A stretch of 64,000 nucleotides of DNA from the NCBI GenBank assembly GCA_015061285.1, contig SUWW01000017.1, positions 1-64,000 of the forward strand, written 5' to 3'. The DNA is from Bacteroidales bacterium. GTDB lineage: Bacteria > Bacteroidota > Bacteroidia > Bacteroidales > Marinilabiliaceae. A model generated the notes under the pieces. It saw nothing but the letters and a program-made list of their open reading frames with translations. It did not search any database and was not told where the DNA came from. The translations under genes and the position numbers were made by a program. The first letter of the stretch is position 1. Each line of letters begins with the position of its first letter. Shown piece after piece: positions 17,058 to 24,753 of the stretch.

Positions 17058-17501
17058 ATTCTTTTGGGTTAGGTTAGTATTTGTAAATGCTTGACGGAAG
17101 ATGTGGTAAAGCACGTCTACCACAATTGAATTGCCCGCCATCTTATACTGCTGCGTCTTGCTAATGCCGGCTGCTTGTATGGTGTCGATGTCTTTGTCTG
17201 CTACGCCCATCAAGCGGAAGCATTCACGTTCGGTGAGTTTGCGAACACGACAACCATCAACAACGCCAGTTGCCTTATAGCCATCATCACTATGCTTGGC
17301 AATGTTTGCTTGGCTGACTTTGTAATAATTGGCGCGAATGCAGTTTGCATTACCATCAGTAGTAGCATTGATAACATATTGGTCGGTATTGCCACCGCTG
17401 CCAGTCGATGAATGCAGAGTATTAGCTACTGCTTTTGTGTGGTAGTTCTGAATTTTGCCTTTGCGGTCGCGTGTATAGCTTATTATTTGTGGGTTTTTCA
17501 T
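16455..17501 (-). CDS. C-terminal half of a split C5-cytosine methyltransferase fused to a basic protein
   Basis: 348 aa. Residues 1-145 carry the end of a C5 methyltransferase: two TLHSSTGSGGNTDQYV-like segments of the target-recognition region, RKLTERECFRLMG (motif IX) and AGNSIVVDVL (motif X). The N-terminal half is the preceding gene, coupled by an ATGA overlap. From residue 149 a different protein follows: very Lys/Arg-rich, with KKGLSG (about 180) and KKGLNG (about 274). An ATG at 17057 starts this part and is preceded by CTAACCTAACCC, the leader seen before other late genes. It may therefore also be made as a separate 200-aa protein. Confidence 0.7.
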   Translation of the reverse strand: MKNPQIISYTRDRKGKIQNYHTKAVANTLHSSTGSGGNTDQYVINATTDGNANCIRANYYKVSQANIAKHSDDGYKATGVVDGCRVRKLTERECFRLMGVADKDIDTIQAAGISKTQQYKMAGNSIVVDVLYHIFRQAFTNTNLTQKNMATQKQLKALADGRKKLAAKRKRSTTKKTTKKGLSGATRKNTRKRSVKVQVERRARKQDRDFYGEPLFYYDWERGEAIVEGYSEERYAAAKRFANLNLKSELPNGFRIVSDHFAHGKWHFIVSTKKGLNGTANKGRTPRVKTMTTAEGKRWNISDYPNFSKSGSVTGMRKKYYGRMALLVRCGDYIYNVTTAPEIYNAAK

Positions 17502-18271
17502 TTGCTCAATAAATAGTTATCGCAATTGCCGTTTGCACCATTGGCGCGTATGGCATGTGCTATTACGTTTCCATTGGTCGGCTCAAAATGAAAGCCATTG
17601 CCTTTTTTCTCATTGCGTTTGTTGGCTTTGGCAAAACCTTTTATCGCTACGTCTGAGAGGTAATATTTCTCGTCAACATCGGTTTCAAGTACGTCTTTCA
17701 AACGCTTTTTTGAAACGATTGGCTGCGGAAATGCGAATTTGCCACCGCCCAATATGGAGAATACAAACACGCGCTCGCGGTTCTGTGGTACGCCATAGTC
17801 TTTGGCGTTAAGCACTTGCACGTAGTTCTGATAGCCGTAGCTTTCGAGTTCTTTGAGCCACTTTTGCAAGAGCGGCATAAACTTCTTGCTCGTCAAGGCT
17901 TTTACGTTCTCCATAAGCAAATACTTAGGTTTCTTTGCTACGATGGCTTTGCGGCATTCCCACAATAGCGATGAGCGTGTGCCACTACCTTCTTTGCCAC
18001 CTCGTTGTTTGCCTGCCGTGCTGAAATCTTGGCAAGGTGACGAGTATGTAAAGAGGTCAAAATCGGGCGTTTTGCGCCAATCGATTTTGCTGATGTCTCC
18101 ATAGTTTTTGTTGGTTGCATCGGGGGAAAGTGCATTATGAGCTATGATAGCATACTTATCAATCTCACTCCAACCAACAAGCGAATATTGCACGCCGTGA
18201 GAACGTTTTAGGCGTTCGAGAGCTAAGCATTGGCTATCGTAGCCGCTAAATGCTGTAAATACACGTAACAT
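17498..18271 (-). CDS. C5-cytosine DNA methyltransferase, N-terminal half
   Basis: 257 aa. Motif I FSGYDSQ, the catalytic PCQ loop in YSSPCQDFSTAGKQRGG, motif VI LMENVKAL and motif VIII QNRERVFV are all present in order. The protein stops before motifs IX and X, which lie in the next gene (ATGA overlap). The two chains would have to associate to make an active enzyme. Likely modifies the element genome to evade host restriction. Confidence 0.85.
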   Translation of the reverse strand: MLRVFTAFSGYDSQCLALERLKRSHGVQYSLVGWSEIDKYAIIAHNALSPDATNKNYGDISKIDWRKTPDFDLFTYSSPCQDFSTAGKQRGGKEGSGTRSSLLWECRKAIVAKKPKYLLMENVKALTSKKFMPLLQKWLKELESYGYQNYVQVLNAKDYGVPQNRERVFVFSILGGGKFAFPQPIVSKKRLKDVLETDVDEKYYLSDVAIKGFAKANKRNEKKGNGFHFEPTNGNVIAHAIRANGANGNCDNYLLSK

Positions 18272-18283
18272 AGATTGAGGTTG

Positions 18284-18508
18284 TTAGAGTACATACCATA
18301 CATACCAAATCAACTCACATACAACTATTGTAATGAGCGATGTCACGACGCAAGCGAACACCTTATCGTTTCGTTCGCTTTTTGCGCGACGTCGGCATTC
18401 AGAGCTACAACAATAGAAGATGCTGTTTGTCTTGTACGTTCTAAATTTTCGTCCACAATGTGGACAAATTCGGGTTTCAAGAGAGCGGTATTTCTTGGGG
18501 TATTTCAT
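18284..18508 (-). CDS. small zinc-ribbon membrane protein
   Basis: 74 aa. CPHCGRKF and a second Cys pair (CCSSEC) form a likely zinc ribbon. The last third is one hydrophobic helix (VVTSLITIVVCELIWYVWYVL). Tightly spaced between two methyltransferase genes. No function recognised. Confidence 0.65.
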   Translation of the reverse strand: MKYPKKYRSLETRICPHCGRKFRTYKTNSIFYCCSSECRRRAKSERNDKVFACVVTSLITIVVCELIWYVWYVL

Positions 18509-18523
18509 TTGTTGTCTGTTGAA

Positions 18524-19114
18524 TTAGTTAATCCATTTGATTTTTGTGTCGCCTTTCCAACCTTTCTGCCATACAAACCACGCATAAAGAGCTGCGCTGC
18601 TGCTAATAGATTTGAAGTCGCCATTCATAGCACACTTGATGCGACTTGTAGATATATAGATGGTTTGTGGTGGGTTTTCGTCAAAGAATTTGCGGCGTTC
18701 TTTGCCTTCGAGAAATTGTATGCGGAGGAACATTGCCACCTTGCGCCCTTTGGGGATTACGTCGAGCGATTTTTGCACAAATTCCAAGGCATAACGATAT
18801 GGAGGATTGGTAACAATATCGCCATTGTGATGGCATTTGCATAGCAAGAAGTCGAGTTGTGTGCCATAACCTCGGTCTATCAAGTCCGTAGCTATGGCAA
18901 GTTTGTTGTGTCGAGCAAATACAGATGCCAAATGACCTTTACCGCACGCGGTTTCCCAAATGTCGTGCAAACTTGGTTCTACTTTGAGTAGTAGTTCGGC
19001 TGCTATTGGGTCTGTTGCGTAGAAGTCGTTTGTCTCGCGCTCGTTCGACGAATGATTACTTGCGCCGATAGCCACGAACGTCGAATGCGCATTGCCTAAC
19101 CAATCCTTTTTCAT
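18524..19114 (-). CDS. phage-type N6-adenine methyltransferase
   Basis: 196 aa from the ATG at 19114, which overlaps the stop of the M15 gene by four bases; a longer reading from 19132 is less likely. The substrate-side start NDFYATDPIAAELLL, the SAM motif ETACGKGHLA and the NPPY catalytic motif (DIVTNPPYRYALEFV) are typical of small phage adenine methyltransferases. It is the third methyltransferase of the element. Confidence 0.8.
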   Translation of the reverse strand: MKKDWLGNAHSTFVAIGASNHSSNERETNDFYATDPIAAELLLKVEPSLHDIWETACGKGHLASVFARHNKLAIATDLIDRGYGTQLDFLLCKCHHNGDIVTNPPYRYALEFVQKSLDVIPKGRKVAMFLRIQFLEGKERRKFFDENPPQTIYISTSRIKCAMNGDFKSISSSAALYAWFVWQKGWKGDTKIKWIN

Positions 19115-19689
19115 TTCACGTAGTTTTTCCAATTACTTGCAATGTTGGTATATCCGTTGCCGTTGTAGTAGAGAATTTCGCGACGTGGATTGTCGGCATA
19201 GCTGACGTGTACCCATTTAGTGGAGGAGTTTTTCGGTCCTTCCCAAATAAGTTGGTCGAAGTTGTTGCAAGCGATTGCTGCTTTGAATATGTCGGCAAGT
19301 GAGCCGCCATTGGTAGCTACGAGGTCGGCTGCCTGCCCTGTAAGGTGCTGTGAGTTGCTTACTCCACCAACAGCCTTATTGAGAGCGTCAGAACGATAAC
19401 CACTACTAACACGAATAGGCTTGCCATACTTTTCGCGGATTGGGTTAAGCGTGTTGTTGATGAGTTTTACGAGGTTAGATTGCACCTGTGCACTCGGAGT
19501 GTTGTCTATTCCTTTTGCTTTGGCTGTGTCGGAATAGCATAGTTCGTCGATTGTGAAATAGTTGCCCATTACTGAATTGATAAATGTTGACATATTGGCA
19601 TAGCTGCTCGTCACTTTGCGAAAGATGAGTACGGCGATTGCCGTTGCCGCTGCGATAGAGCCTGCTATGATGAGTTTCTTTTTATCCAT
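19111..19689 (-). CDS. membrane-anchored M15-type peptidase (endolysin-like)
   Basis: 192 aa starting MDKKKLIIAG at 19689. Residues 4-22 are a transmembrane helix. The rest matches peptidase M15_3: YFTIDELCYSDTAKAKGIDN, RVSSGYRSDALNKAVGG, the zinc-binding SQHLTGQAAD and a late His in WVHVSYA. Such enzymes cleave peptidoglycan peptides. Tailed Bacteroides phages use soluble relatives for lysis; an N-terminal anchor is unusual and suggests a particle-bound or inner-membrane enzyme. Confidence 0.85.
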   Translation of the reverse strand: MDKKKLIIAGSIAAATAIAVLIFRKVTSSYANMSTFINSVMGNYFTIDELCYSDTAKAKGIDNTPSAQVQSNLVKLINNTLNPIREKYGKPIRVSSGYRSDALNKAVGGVSNSQHLTGQAADLVATNGGSLADIFKAAIACNNFDQLIWEGPKNSSTKWVHVSYADNPRREILYYNGNGYTNIASNWKNYVK

Positions 19690-19700
19690 TGGTATACGAG

Positions 19701-20024
19701 TTATGGTTCTGTGGTAGGAGAGATATTTTGGCTTGGGTCTACCATATCTTTCCACGCGGTTGTTGGCGCATAAAGCACACTGCCGTTCTTGCGGTCACTC
19801 CACGCAACGTTCATCTTTCGGCTCCCATTTGACAAAAAGATTGTCTTTTCGCCATTGTCGTTGGTGACGATGCGCTTGATGAGCCATTTCTTGTCGGCTA
19901 TCGATGTGCAGTCCGGTGCGCAATAGCCAATGTACATTTCGTTTTCGCTTACTTCCTCGACTATCGATGGCTGCATTTCATCGGCACGGATAGCCGATAG
20001 ATATAGAGTATTTGCTGTGTTCAT
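19701..20024 (-). CDS. hypothetical protein, 107 aa
   Basis: Soluble and beta-rich, without cysteine pairs beyond CAPDC. It sits 4 bases downstream of a membrane-protein gene and 11 before the peptidase start. No family recognised. Probably part of the lysis or particle group by position. Confidence 0.6.
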   Translation of the reverse strand: MNTANTLYLSAIRADEMQPSIVEEVSENEMYIGYCAPDCTSIADKKWLIKRIVTNDNGEKTIFLSNGSRKMNVAWSDRKNGSVLYAPTTAWKDMVDPSQNISPTTEP

Positions 20025-20028
20025 TGGT

Positions 20029-20487
20029 TTAGTGTTTGAATACGAATAAACTCATTACTACTATGGCTATAAGCACCGATATTATAGCCCACCCGATAGC
20101 CATTCCACCTGCTTCTTGCTTTATGTTCTGCCAACGTGTCATTGGCTCTTTGACATATACCCGGCGCACGATGTAGATTGTGTCGGTGTTGAGACAATAG
20201 CAAGTGTCAATCTTTATTCGCTCGGTGTAGCGATCACGCCATCTGTTGACGTAGATTGTGTCGGCTGTCTCTTTTACATAGATGCTATCGCGCACATAGG
20301 TAGTATCGCGTACAAGTCGGTCTCGATATTCGATGCGCATTTGGGTTGATTGTGGCAATTCCTCGCAATTGTTTGAAAAAATAGGGGTTGCCGATTTACA
20401 GCGCGTCATAAGCAGTATAACGAGCATAACAAACAGCACGAAATACCACCAGCGTGGGGGACGTTTGAATGTAATAGCCATTTTCAT
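20029..20487 (-). CDS. two-helix membrane protein, possible spanin- or lysis-type
   Basis: 152 aa with an N-terminal membrane helix (WYFVLFVMLVILLMTR), a polar middle with YRDRLVRDTTYVRDSIYVKE-type repeats, and a C-terminal helix (GWAIISVLIAIVVMSLFVF). This middle resembles small phage membrane proteins of Bacteroides that lie next to lysis genes. That assignment is inference. Confidence 0.6.
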   Translation of the reverse strand: MKMAITFKRPPRWWYFVLFVMLVILLMTRCKSATPIFSNNCEELPQSTQMRIEYRDRLVRDTTYVRDSIYVKETADTIYVNRWRDRYTERIKIDTCYCLNTDTIYIVRRVYVKEPMTRWQNIKQEAGGMAIGWAIISVLIAIVVMSLFVFKH

Positions 20488-20489
20488 AG

Positions 20490-21026
20490 TTATAGGATTA
20501 CAAAAGGTTCGTTGTTTTGGGGCGTTGATGTGCTGCCCAAATTTGAGCTCAGAAGTTGTTGGTCGAAGTTTACCATCTTATCAAGCAAATCGCCAGTCAA
20601 CTCTTTTCGCGCCCATTCGGTTAGGTTCATTGGTGTACCGCTTCCCCACATAGGTTTACCAAATGTGCCATATTCGGGCGTGCCGAAGCATTTCTTCACA
20701 ACGTAATAGTCTCCTTTGGTTTTGATGTGTGAAAGCACTTCGCGTACAGCATTGGTGTCAGTACCTGTTCGGTCGAATGCGTTGAGAAGTGTATTAGCGT
20801 ATGACTGCGCTTGCGCATCAGTGATTGATGAGTCGACACCTGCTGCTTTCAGTACTTTTTGCGCATTCTCGGCTGCGTGTTTGGCTTCATTCTCGGCTCT
20901 CTTCTGCTTGATGTAGTTGTAAATCTTCTTACCACCAATGAAGAGCAATATGCCACCAATGAGTATTAGCGCGCCTTTTTGTACGGTCTTATTTTGGGCG
21001 AGTGCTAATGCTTGTTCTTTGTTCAT
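20490..21026 (-). CDS. membrane protein with N-terminal helix, 178 aa
   Basis: Start chosen at MNKEQALALAQ (21026), which follows a TTAACCCAAAACTTTACAATA leader; the frame is open to 21056. ALILIGGILLFIGGKKIYNYIKQKR is one membrane helix with a positive flank, then a coiled-coil and a soluble domain (YGTFGKPMWGSG). No family recognised; particle membrane protein by context. Confidence 0.6.
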   Translation of the reverse strand: MNKEQALALAQNKTVQKGALILIGGILLFIGGKKIYNYIKQKRAENEAKHAAENAQKVLKAAGVDSSITDAQAQSYANTLLNAFDRTGTDTNAVREVLSHIKTKGDYYVVKKCFGTPEYGTFGKPMWGSGTPMNLTEWARKELTGDLLDKMVNFDQQLLSSNLGSTSTPQNNEPFVIL

Positions 21027-21116
21027 TATTGTAAAGTTTTGGGTTAACACACCCACAAGAAGCCCGAATTAACGAGCTTCCGTGTAGTGTGTAATGATTT
21101 CTGATTGATGGATTGA

Positions 21117-22238
21117 TTATGCAGTGATTTTCAACTCTGCACCCGACAGCGAATTGGTTGGTGAAGATGCTTCACCTGTATTGTTCTTAGCAATATAAAT
21201 CTTGTATCCGCTTATGCCGGCTGCATTTGGCATATATTTTTCACTTGCAATCTTTTGCGTGATTTCAACGTCAGTAAATGCAGCTTTACCATCGCCATCG
21301 CCCTCTTTCGAACCTAACGACTGAGAACTTAGCTGTTTGAGGTCGGCTGTGCCGTGCGTAACTATGACAAAACGGCTCTGATGCTCAAACGGATTGATGA
21401 ATTTGCCATTGCTAATTGAGAATGCAGATGTGGTGTATAACTTGCCTTTATACTTCGCATCTTTACCATCATCGCCAAGTTTTGCCCAATAATCAGCTGA
21501 AAAAATCTTGCTGAGAATAGTTTGTGATGAACTTGTCCATTCGGTTGACGTCGCATCAGGGCGAACAGCCGAATCGGGAATAAAGCCGTAATATATAGGA
21601 TATTGGGCTGTTATAGATTGCTGAATAGACGATTTTGAGACTTCAAGACCATTGAATTTCTTGAGTTCATCTTTGTCTGATTGAATGATGTACTTGAACT
21701 CTTGTGATGGTATTTTCGTTCCATTACCACCTGTAGCTTCTTTGTAGTATTCACCTACATTCTCACCTTTCTTCCAACCATTTCCTAAAACGTCCTTCTC
21801 GTTCGATGGAGTAACAGCCGTTCCATCAAATACTACACGAATAGTGTACTTCATTGTGGTTTCTGCCACTTCGTCGATATGGAACGTGTTGCCAGTCAAT
21901 TCAACTTTTACAACGTCAAATAGTTTTTGGGCTTCTTCCAACAAGATTTCTGCTCGGTGTTCTTTTACCCATTCGAGAAGTGCCAATTGGTCTGAATCAA
22001 GACCACTATCACCACCATTACCACCTATTGCGCCTGCGAGAGCTTCATTGATTGTGCTTTGGTCGAATTGTCCAGTTTCATCTCCTAAGATTTTCGATAG
22101 TTTGGTATTCCCTTTTACTATGTCCCATACGTGTTCATCGTATGCTATTGGATAGTCTTTTTCATTTGATGGTGCGAATGTGTGCGCCATCTGAGTTAGA
22201 CCATTCTTAATATGATTAGTTTTCTTTGGTTTAGCCAT
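21117..22238 (-). CDS. modular spike protein with shared N-terminal anchor
   Basis: 373 aa. Residues 10-75 (NGLTQMAHTFAPSNEKDYPI..EHVWD) are nearly the same as the N-terminus of the protein at 26515-27057. The rest (QLALLEWVKEHR.., YPIYYGF, SGYKIYIAKNNTG) is homologous to the protein at 27070-27855. It therefore looks like a recombinant of two modules, common for receptor-binding proteins. Preceded by a TCTAACCTAAATATT leader. Exposed attachment protein is inferred. Confidence 0.6.
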   Translation of the reverse strand: MAKPKKTNHIKNGLTQMAHTFAPSNEKDYPIAYDEHVWDIVKGNTKLSKILGDETGQFDQSTINEALAGAIGGNGGDSGLDSDQLALLEWVKEHRAEILLEEAQKLFDVVKVELTGNTFHIDEVAETTMKYTIRVVFDGTAVTPSNEKDVLGNGWKKGENVGEYYKEATGGNGTKIPSQEFKYIIQSDKDELKKFNGLEVSKSSIQQSITAQYPIYYGFIPDSAVRPDATSTEWTSSSQTILSKIFSADYWAKLGDDGKDAKYKGKLYTTSAFSISNGKFINPFEHQSRFVIVTHGTADLKQLSSQSLGSKEGDGDGKAAFTDVEITQKIASEKYMPNAAGISGYKIYIAKNNTGEASSPTNSLSGAELKITA

Positions 22239-22261
22239 AATATTTAGGTTAGATTAGACGT

Positions 22262-22438
22262 TTACATAAATTTCAATGCAGTCTTAATGATTGCCGGCTT
22301 TTTGCTTGCTGCGGAGAGTAGTTTTACCATATCGGCAAATGATACTTTGTTTGCCACGTCTTGCAAGAGTTTCGCAAGTTGTTGTGCATCTTCGGTTGAT
22401 GCTGCAGGTATGATGATGCCTATTTTGTAATTGCTCAT
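22262..22438 (-). CDS. small conserved-looking protein, 58 aa
   Basis: Starts MSNYKIGIIIP in a four-base ATGA overlap with the preceding membrane gene and ends KTALKFM. Amphipathic helices; no family recognised. The overlap is the main support that it is real. Confidence 0.6.
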   Translation of the reverse strand: MSNYKIGIIIPAASTEDAQQLAKLLQDVANKVSFADMVKLLSAASKKPAIIKTALKFM

Positions 22439-22713
22439 TTGTCTTGACGTTTAAGTTGTTGATATTGTATTAACTGCTCGGGAGTTAGTATAGCTATTAG
22501 GCGTGCTTGCTCGCGTTGCAGGTCGAGATTGTCGCGCTGTAGGCGTATAATCTCTTCGTATAGCTCATTGTTGCGTTTAGCCAAACTTTCGATTGAATGT
22601 TGTAAGTTGTCGATGTCGTCGGTTCGTCGCTTGCGACGGCTCGCATACCACGTTACAACGCTGCTGATGGGCGCAAGGAGTAATGAGAGATACAGATATA
22701 TGGGGTCTGTCAT
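22435..22713 (-). CDS. small membrane protein with coiled coil, 92 aa
   Basis: An N-terminal membrane helix (PIYLYLSLLLAPISSVVTWY), an Arg/Lys cluster (SRRKRR), then a long coiled coil with leucine heptads. Single-helix plus coiled-coil layout is common among phage holin-like or particle membrane proteins. No specific family recognised. Confidence 0.6.
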   Translation of the reverse strand: MTDPIYLYLSLLLAPISSVVTWYASRRKRRTDDIDNLQHSIESLAKRNNELYEEIIRLQRDNLDLQREQARLIAILTPEQLIQYQQLKRQDK

Positions 22714-22771
22714 AAGAGAGATAGAAAAGACTAACGAGTATGTTTCAACTCGTTAGTCGTGTAATTAATAA

Positions 22772-23335
22772 TTAGCCTTCATAGAAGATGCTGCCTTTGC
22801 CAACTTGATTGTTGAATGCAGTTACAAACTGCTCGTATGTGCCAATGTTTTCGGCTAAATCATTAACCGAAACTCTGGTAAATCTTTGTCCTGCATCTTG
22901 CGCAATAGCAATCTCTCCTTCAAGTTTCTCATACTTCTCGTTAATAAGTTCGCGCAAAGTAGCTACAACGTCGCTGTTGTCGGTGAGTGCATCTGCAACT
23001 TCTTTGAGAGTGTCGAGCGTTTCGGGCGCGCCGTTTACGAGGTCGGCTATTGCTTGCTTCATTTGTGCCACGTTAACAGCATCGGTATCTTTTATACCTG
23101 CGGTGACGTTAGCAATGAAGCGAGTAACCTTGTCGTTCTCTGAGCCAACAGATACTTCGTTGTTGCGCGTCGATAGGCTGTTTTCGCCGATGGTTGCGCT
23201 GCCAGTCTTTGTGTCGTACTTGAAATACGCTGCTGCCGATGCAACTTTCTCGTCTACATACTGCGTAATTTCTTTGAACTTGCGACCAAGGAAGTCGCCA
23301 ATCTGCATTAAGATTGTTTTCGTCGTTTCTGCCAT
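22772..23335 (-). CDS. trimeric fibre protein with YadA-type head motif
   Basis: 187 aa. NSLSTRNNEVSVGSENDK, RFIANVTAGIKDTDAVNVAQ is the head-to-stalk signature of trimeric YadA-like adhesins, followed by a stalk of helical repeats (ETLDTLKEVADALTDNSDV) also found in phage fibres. A short C-terminal cap ends in GSIFYEG. Preceded by CCTAACCTAAATTTTAC. A trimeric attachment fibre is likely. Confidence 0.7.
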   Translation of the reverse strand: MAETTKTILMQIGDFLGRKFKEITQYVDEKVASAAAYFKYDTKTGSATIGENSLSTRNNEVSVGSENDKVTRFIANVTAGIKDTDAVNVAQMKQAIADLVNGAPETLDTLKEVADALTDNSDVVATLRELINEKYEKLEGEIAIAQDAGQRFTRVSVNDLAENIGTYEQFVTAFNNQVGKGSIFYEG

Positions 23336-23404
23336 TTTTGTAAAATTTAGGTTAGGTAATTAATTAATTTATAAAAGGTTATTAGTTTTATATTGTAAAG
23401 TTCA

Positions 23405-23719
23405 CTATTCAGAGATTGGTTCGTTGGTATAGGTTATTTTGCTTGCATCAACACCGAGCGTTTTAGCTATACAAGTTTTCCAAGCATCAATAATCTTCAA
23501 ATATTGATTATCTTGTACAGATGCAACAAGATAACGACATACAGCTTGTAAGTGAGAATCATGTGAACCTCCATAATATGTGAGACAATCGCATATTTGA
23601 GAGTATTTTCTCATACTTGTGCTGGTGTACATTTTACCTGTAGAATATGAGACATTACAAGAATTGGGTGCTATTGTTTTAGTTTCAGATTGTACAGCCG
23701 ATGCCGCAGCACACCACAA
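23405..23719 (-). CDS. small Cys-containing protein, possibly the frameshifted tail of the preceding gene
   Basis: 104 aa in a frame with no ATG near its start (TTG at 23719). It overlaps the preceding gene by 35 bases at an A6-TTTG run. Five cysteines and a YSTGKMYTSTSM segment; no family recognised. Either an alternative-start gene or the C-terminal part of a 200-aa protein split by a frameshift. Confidence 0.45.
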   Translation of the reverse strand: MWCAAASAVQSETKTIAPNSCNVSYSTGKMYTSTSMRKYSQICDCLTYYGGSHDSHLQAVCRYLVASVQDNQYLKIIDAWKTCIAKTLGVDASKITYTNEPISE

Positions 23720-24011
23720 ATTTTTTATTCTTTAATAGAGAATATTTCGAGCCTTGAATTAAGGCTGTAAGTCTCTCTTCGTACTCTTTGATATTGTCAG
23801 AAGCTGCATTTGTGCAATAAACGTAAATTTCGCCTTTGCTATTTACAGAAATCGTTCCTGTAAAACTAACGCTTGTATTATTTGGGTCAATGTTATCAAT
23901 ATTGCTACTACTCTTAGCAAGAATAGCGCATTGCATTAGATAACTTTCTAATGCAAAATACTTCGGAGCTTCATCATTAACGGAAACCTTTATTGTAAAT
24001 GCTTTTGCCAT
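23685..24011 (-). CDS. small beta-rich protein, 108 aa
   Basis: MAKAFTIKVSVNDEAPKYF start, beta-strand pattern (SVSFTGTISVNSKGEIYVY), ends KKFVVCCGIGCTI. Lies in the fibre/spike cluster. No family recognised; see the overlapping downstream frame for a possible frameshift. Confidence 0.55.
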   Translation of the reverse strand: MAKAFTIKVSVNDEAPKYFALESYLMQCAILAKSSSNIDNIDPNNTSVSFTGTISVNSKGEIYVYCTNAASDNIKEYEERLTALIQGSKYSLLKNKKFVVCCGIGCTI

Positions 24012-24015
24012 AATA

Positions 24016-24753
24016 TTATTGTTTTATAGTTCGTGTAAATTCTGCTTTTATTGCAAGTTCGATTTTCCTTTCGTATTGAGCCATTATTTCAAAACCAATT
24101 TGACGCTCAAATTCTGCTGTTGCTGTTAGCTCTTCGGGTTCGCTTGGCTCTTCTGAGGGCTCTTGTTTCGGCAATTCTTCCAATTTGTGAGCATACACAA
24201 CACTAATGCCTTTGCTCTTTGCCTCTATAAGTTCATCGCCAGTAACGTATAATCCTGTGTAGCAATACATATTATCATTGCTGCTGCACTTAACAACAAT
24301 CTCATATAAATAGCCGCTGTTTAATAATACGCTATCAACTTTTAGTGTGCCACCTCCGAAGTTTGTATAGCACGAATAGTAATAATACTCATCGTCCCAA
24401 CAATATGTCTCTCCAACAAGAAGGCGGAGAGTGTGGTCTAATTCAGAATACGTATCCCCATTTGCATTTGTAACTCTCATCGCTAAAGAATACATCGTAG
24501 TGTCGTTTTCGGGCAAAACGATGCTTGATGCCGATTTGGGGAATGCTACCCAAAAACCACTTTGGGGCGGATTGGTGGTTGGCGTGTCGGGAATAGGCTC
24601 ATCGGGTTCGTTCTCACCACACATTTTTTTGCGGCATTCTTCGCACTTCGCAACAATTTCTTCCACTGCTTTCAAACGAGCTTCCATAAGCATCAGTTTG
24701 CGAGCAATGAAATCGCCTTGTAATTCGGTTAATGTTTTCAGTGTATTAGCCAT
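24016..24753 (-). CDS. putative spike protein with coiled-coil base, 245 aa
   Basis: Residues 1-45 form a coiled coil with a C..C pair (KCEECRKKMC). A Pro-rich linker and a beta-rich domain with many Tyr/Trp (CWDDEYYYYSCYTNF) follow. The C-terminus repeats the pattern ATAEFERQI..AQYERKIELAIKAEFTR. Overlaps the preceding gene by 8 bases. Attachment role by context. Confidence 0.55.
   Translation of the reverse strand: MANTLKTLTELQGDFIARKLMLMEARLKAVEEIVAKCEECRKKMCGENEPDEPIPDTPTTNPPQSGFWVAFPKSASSIVLPENDTTMYSLAMRVTNANGDTYSELDHTLRLLVGETYCWDDEYYYYSCYTNFGGGTLKVDSVLLNSGYLYEIVVKCSSNDNMYCYTGLYVTGDELIEAKSKGISVVYAHKLEELPKQEPSEEPSEPEELTATAEFERQIGFEIMAQYERKIELAIKAEFTRTIKQ

Noticed and set aside
23700-23719. 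Programmed -1 frameshift at AAAAAATTTG
   Set aside because: The downstream frame is +1 (or -2) relative to the first, so the usual -1 slippery mechanism does not fit.
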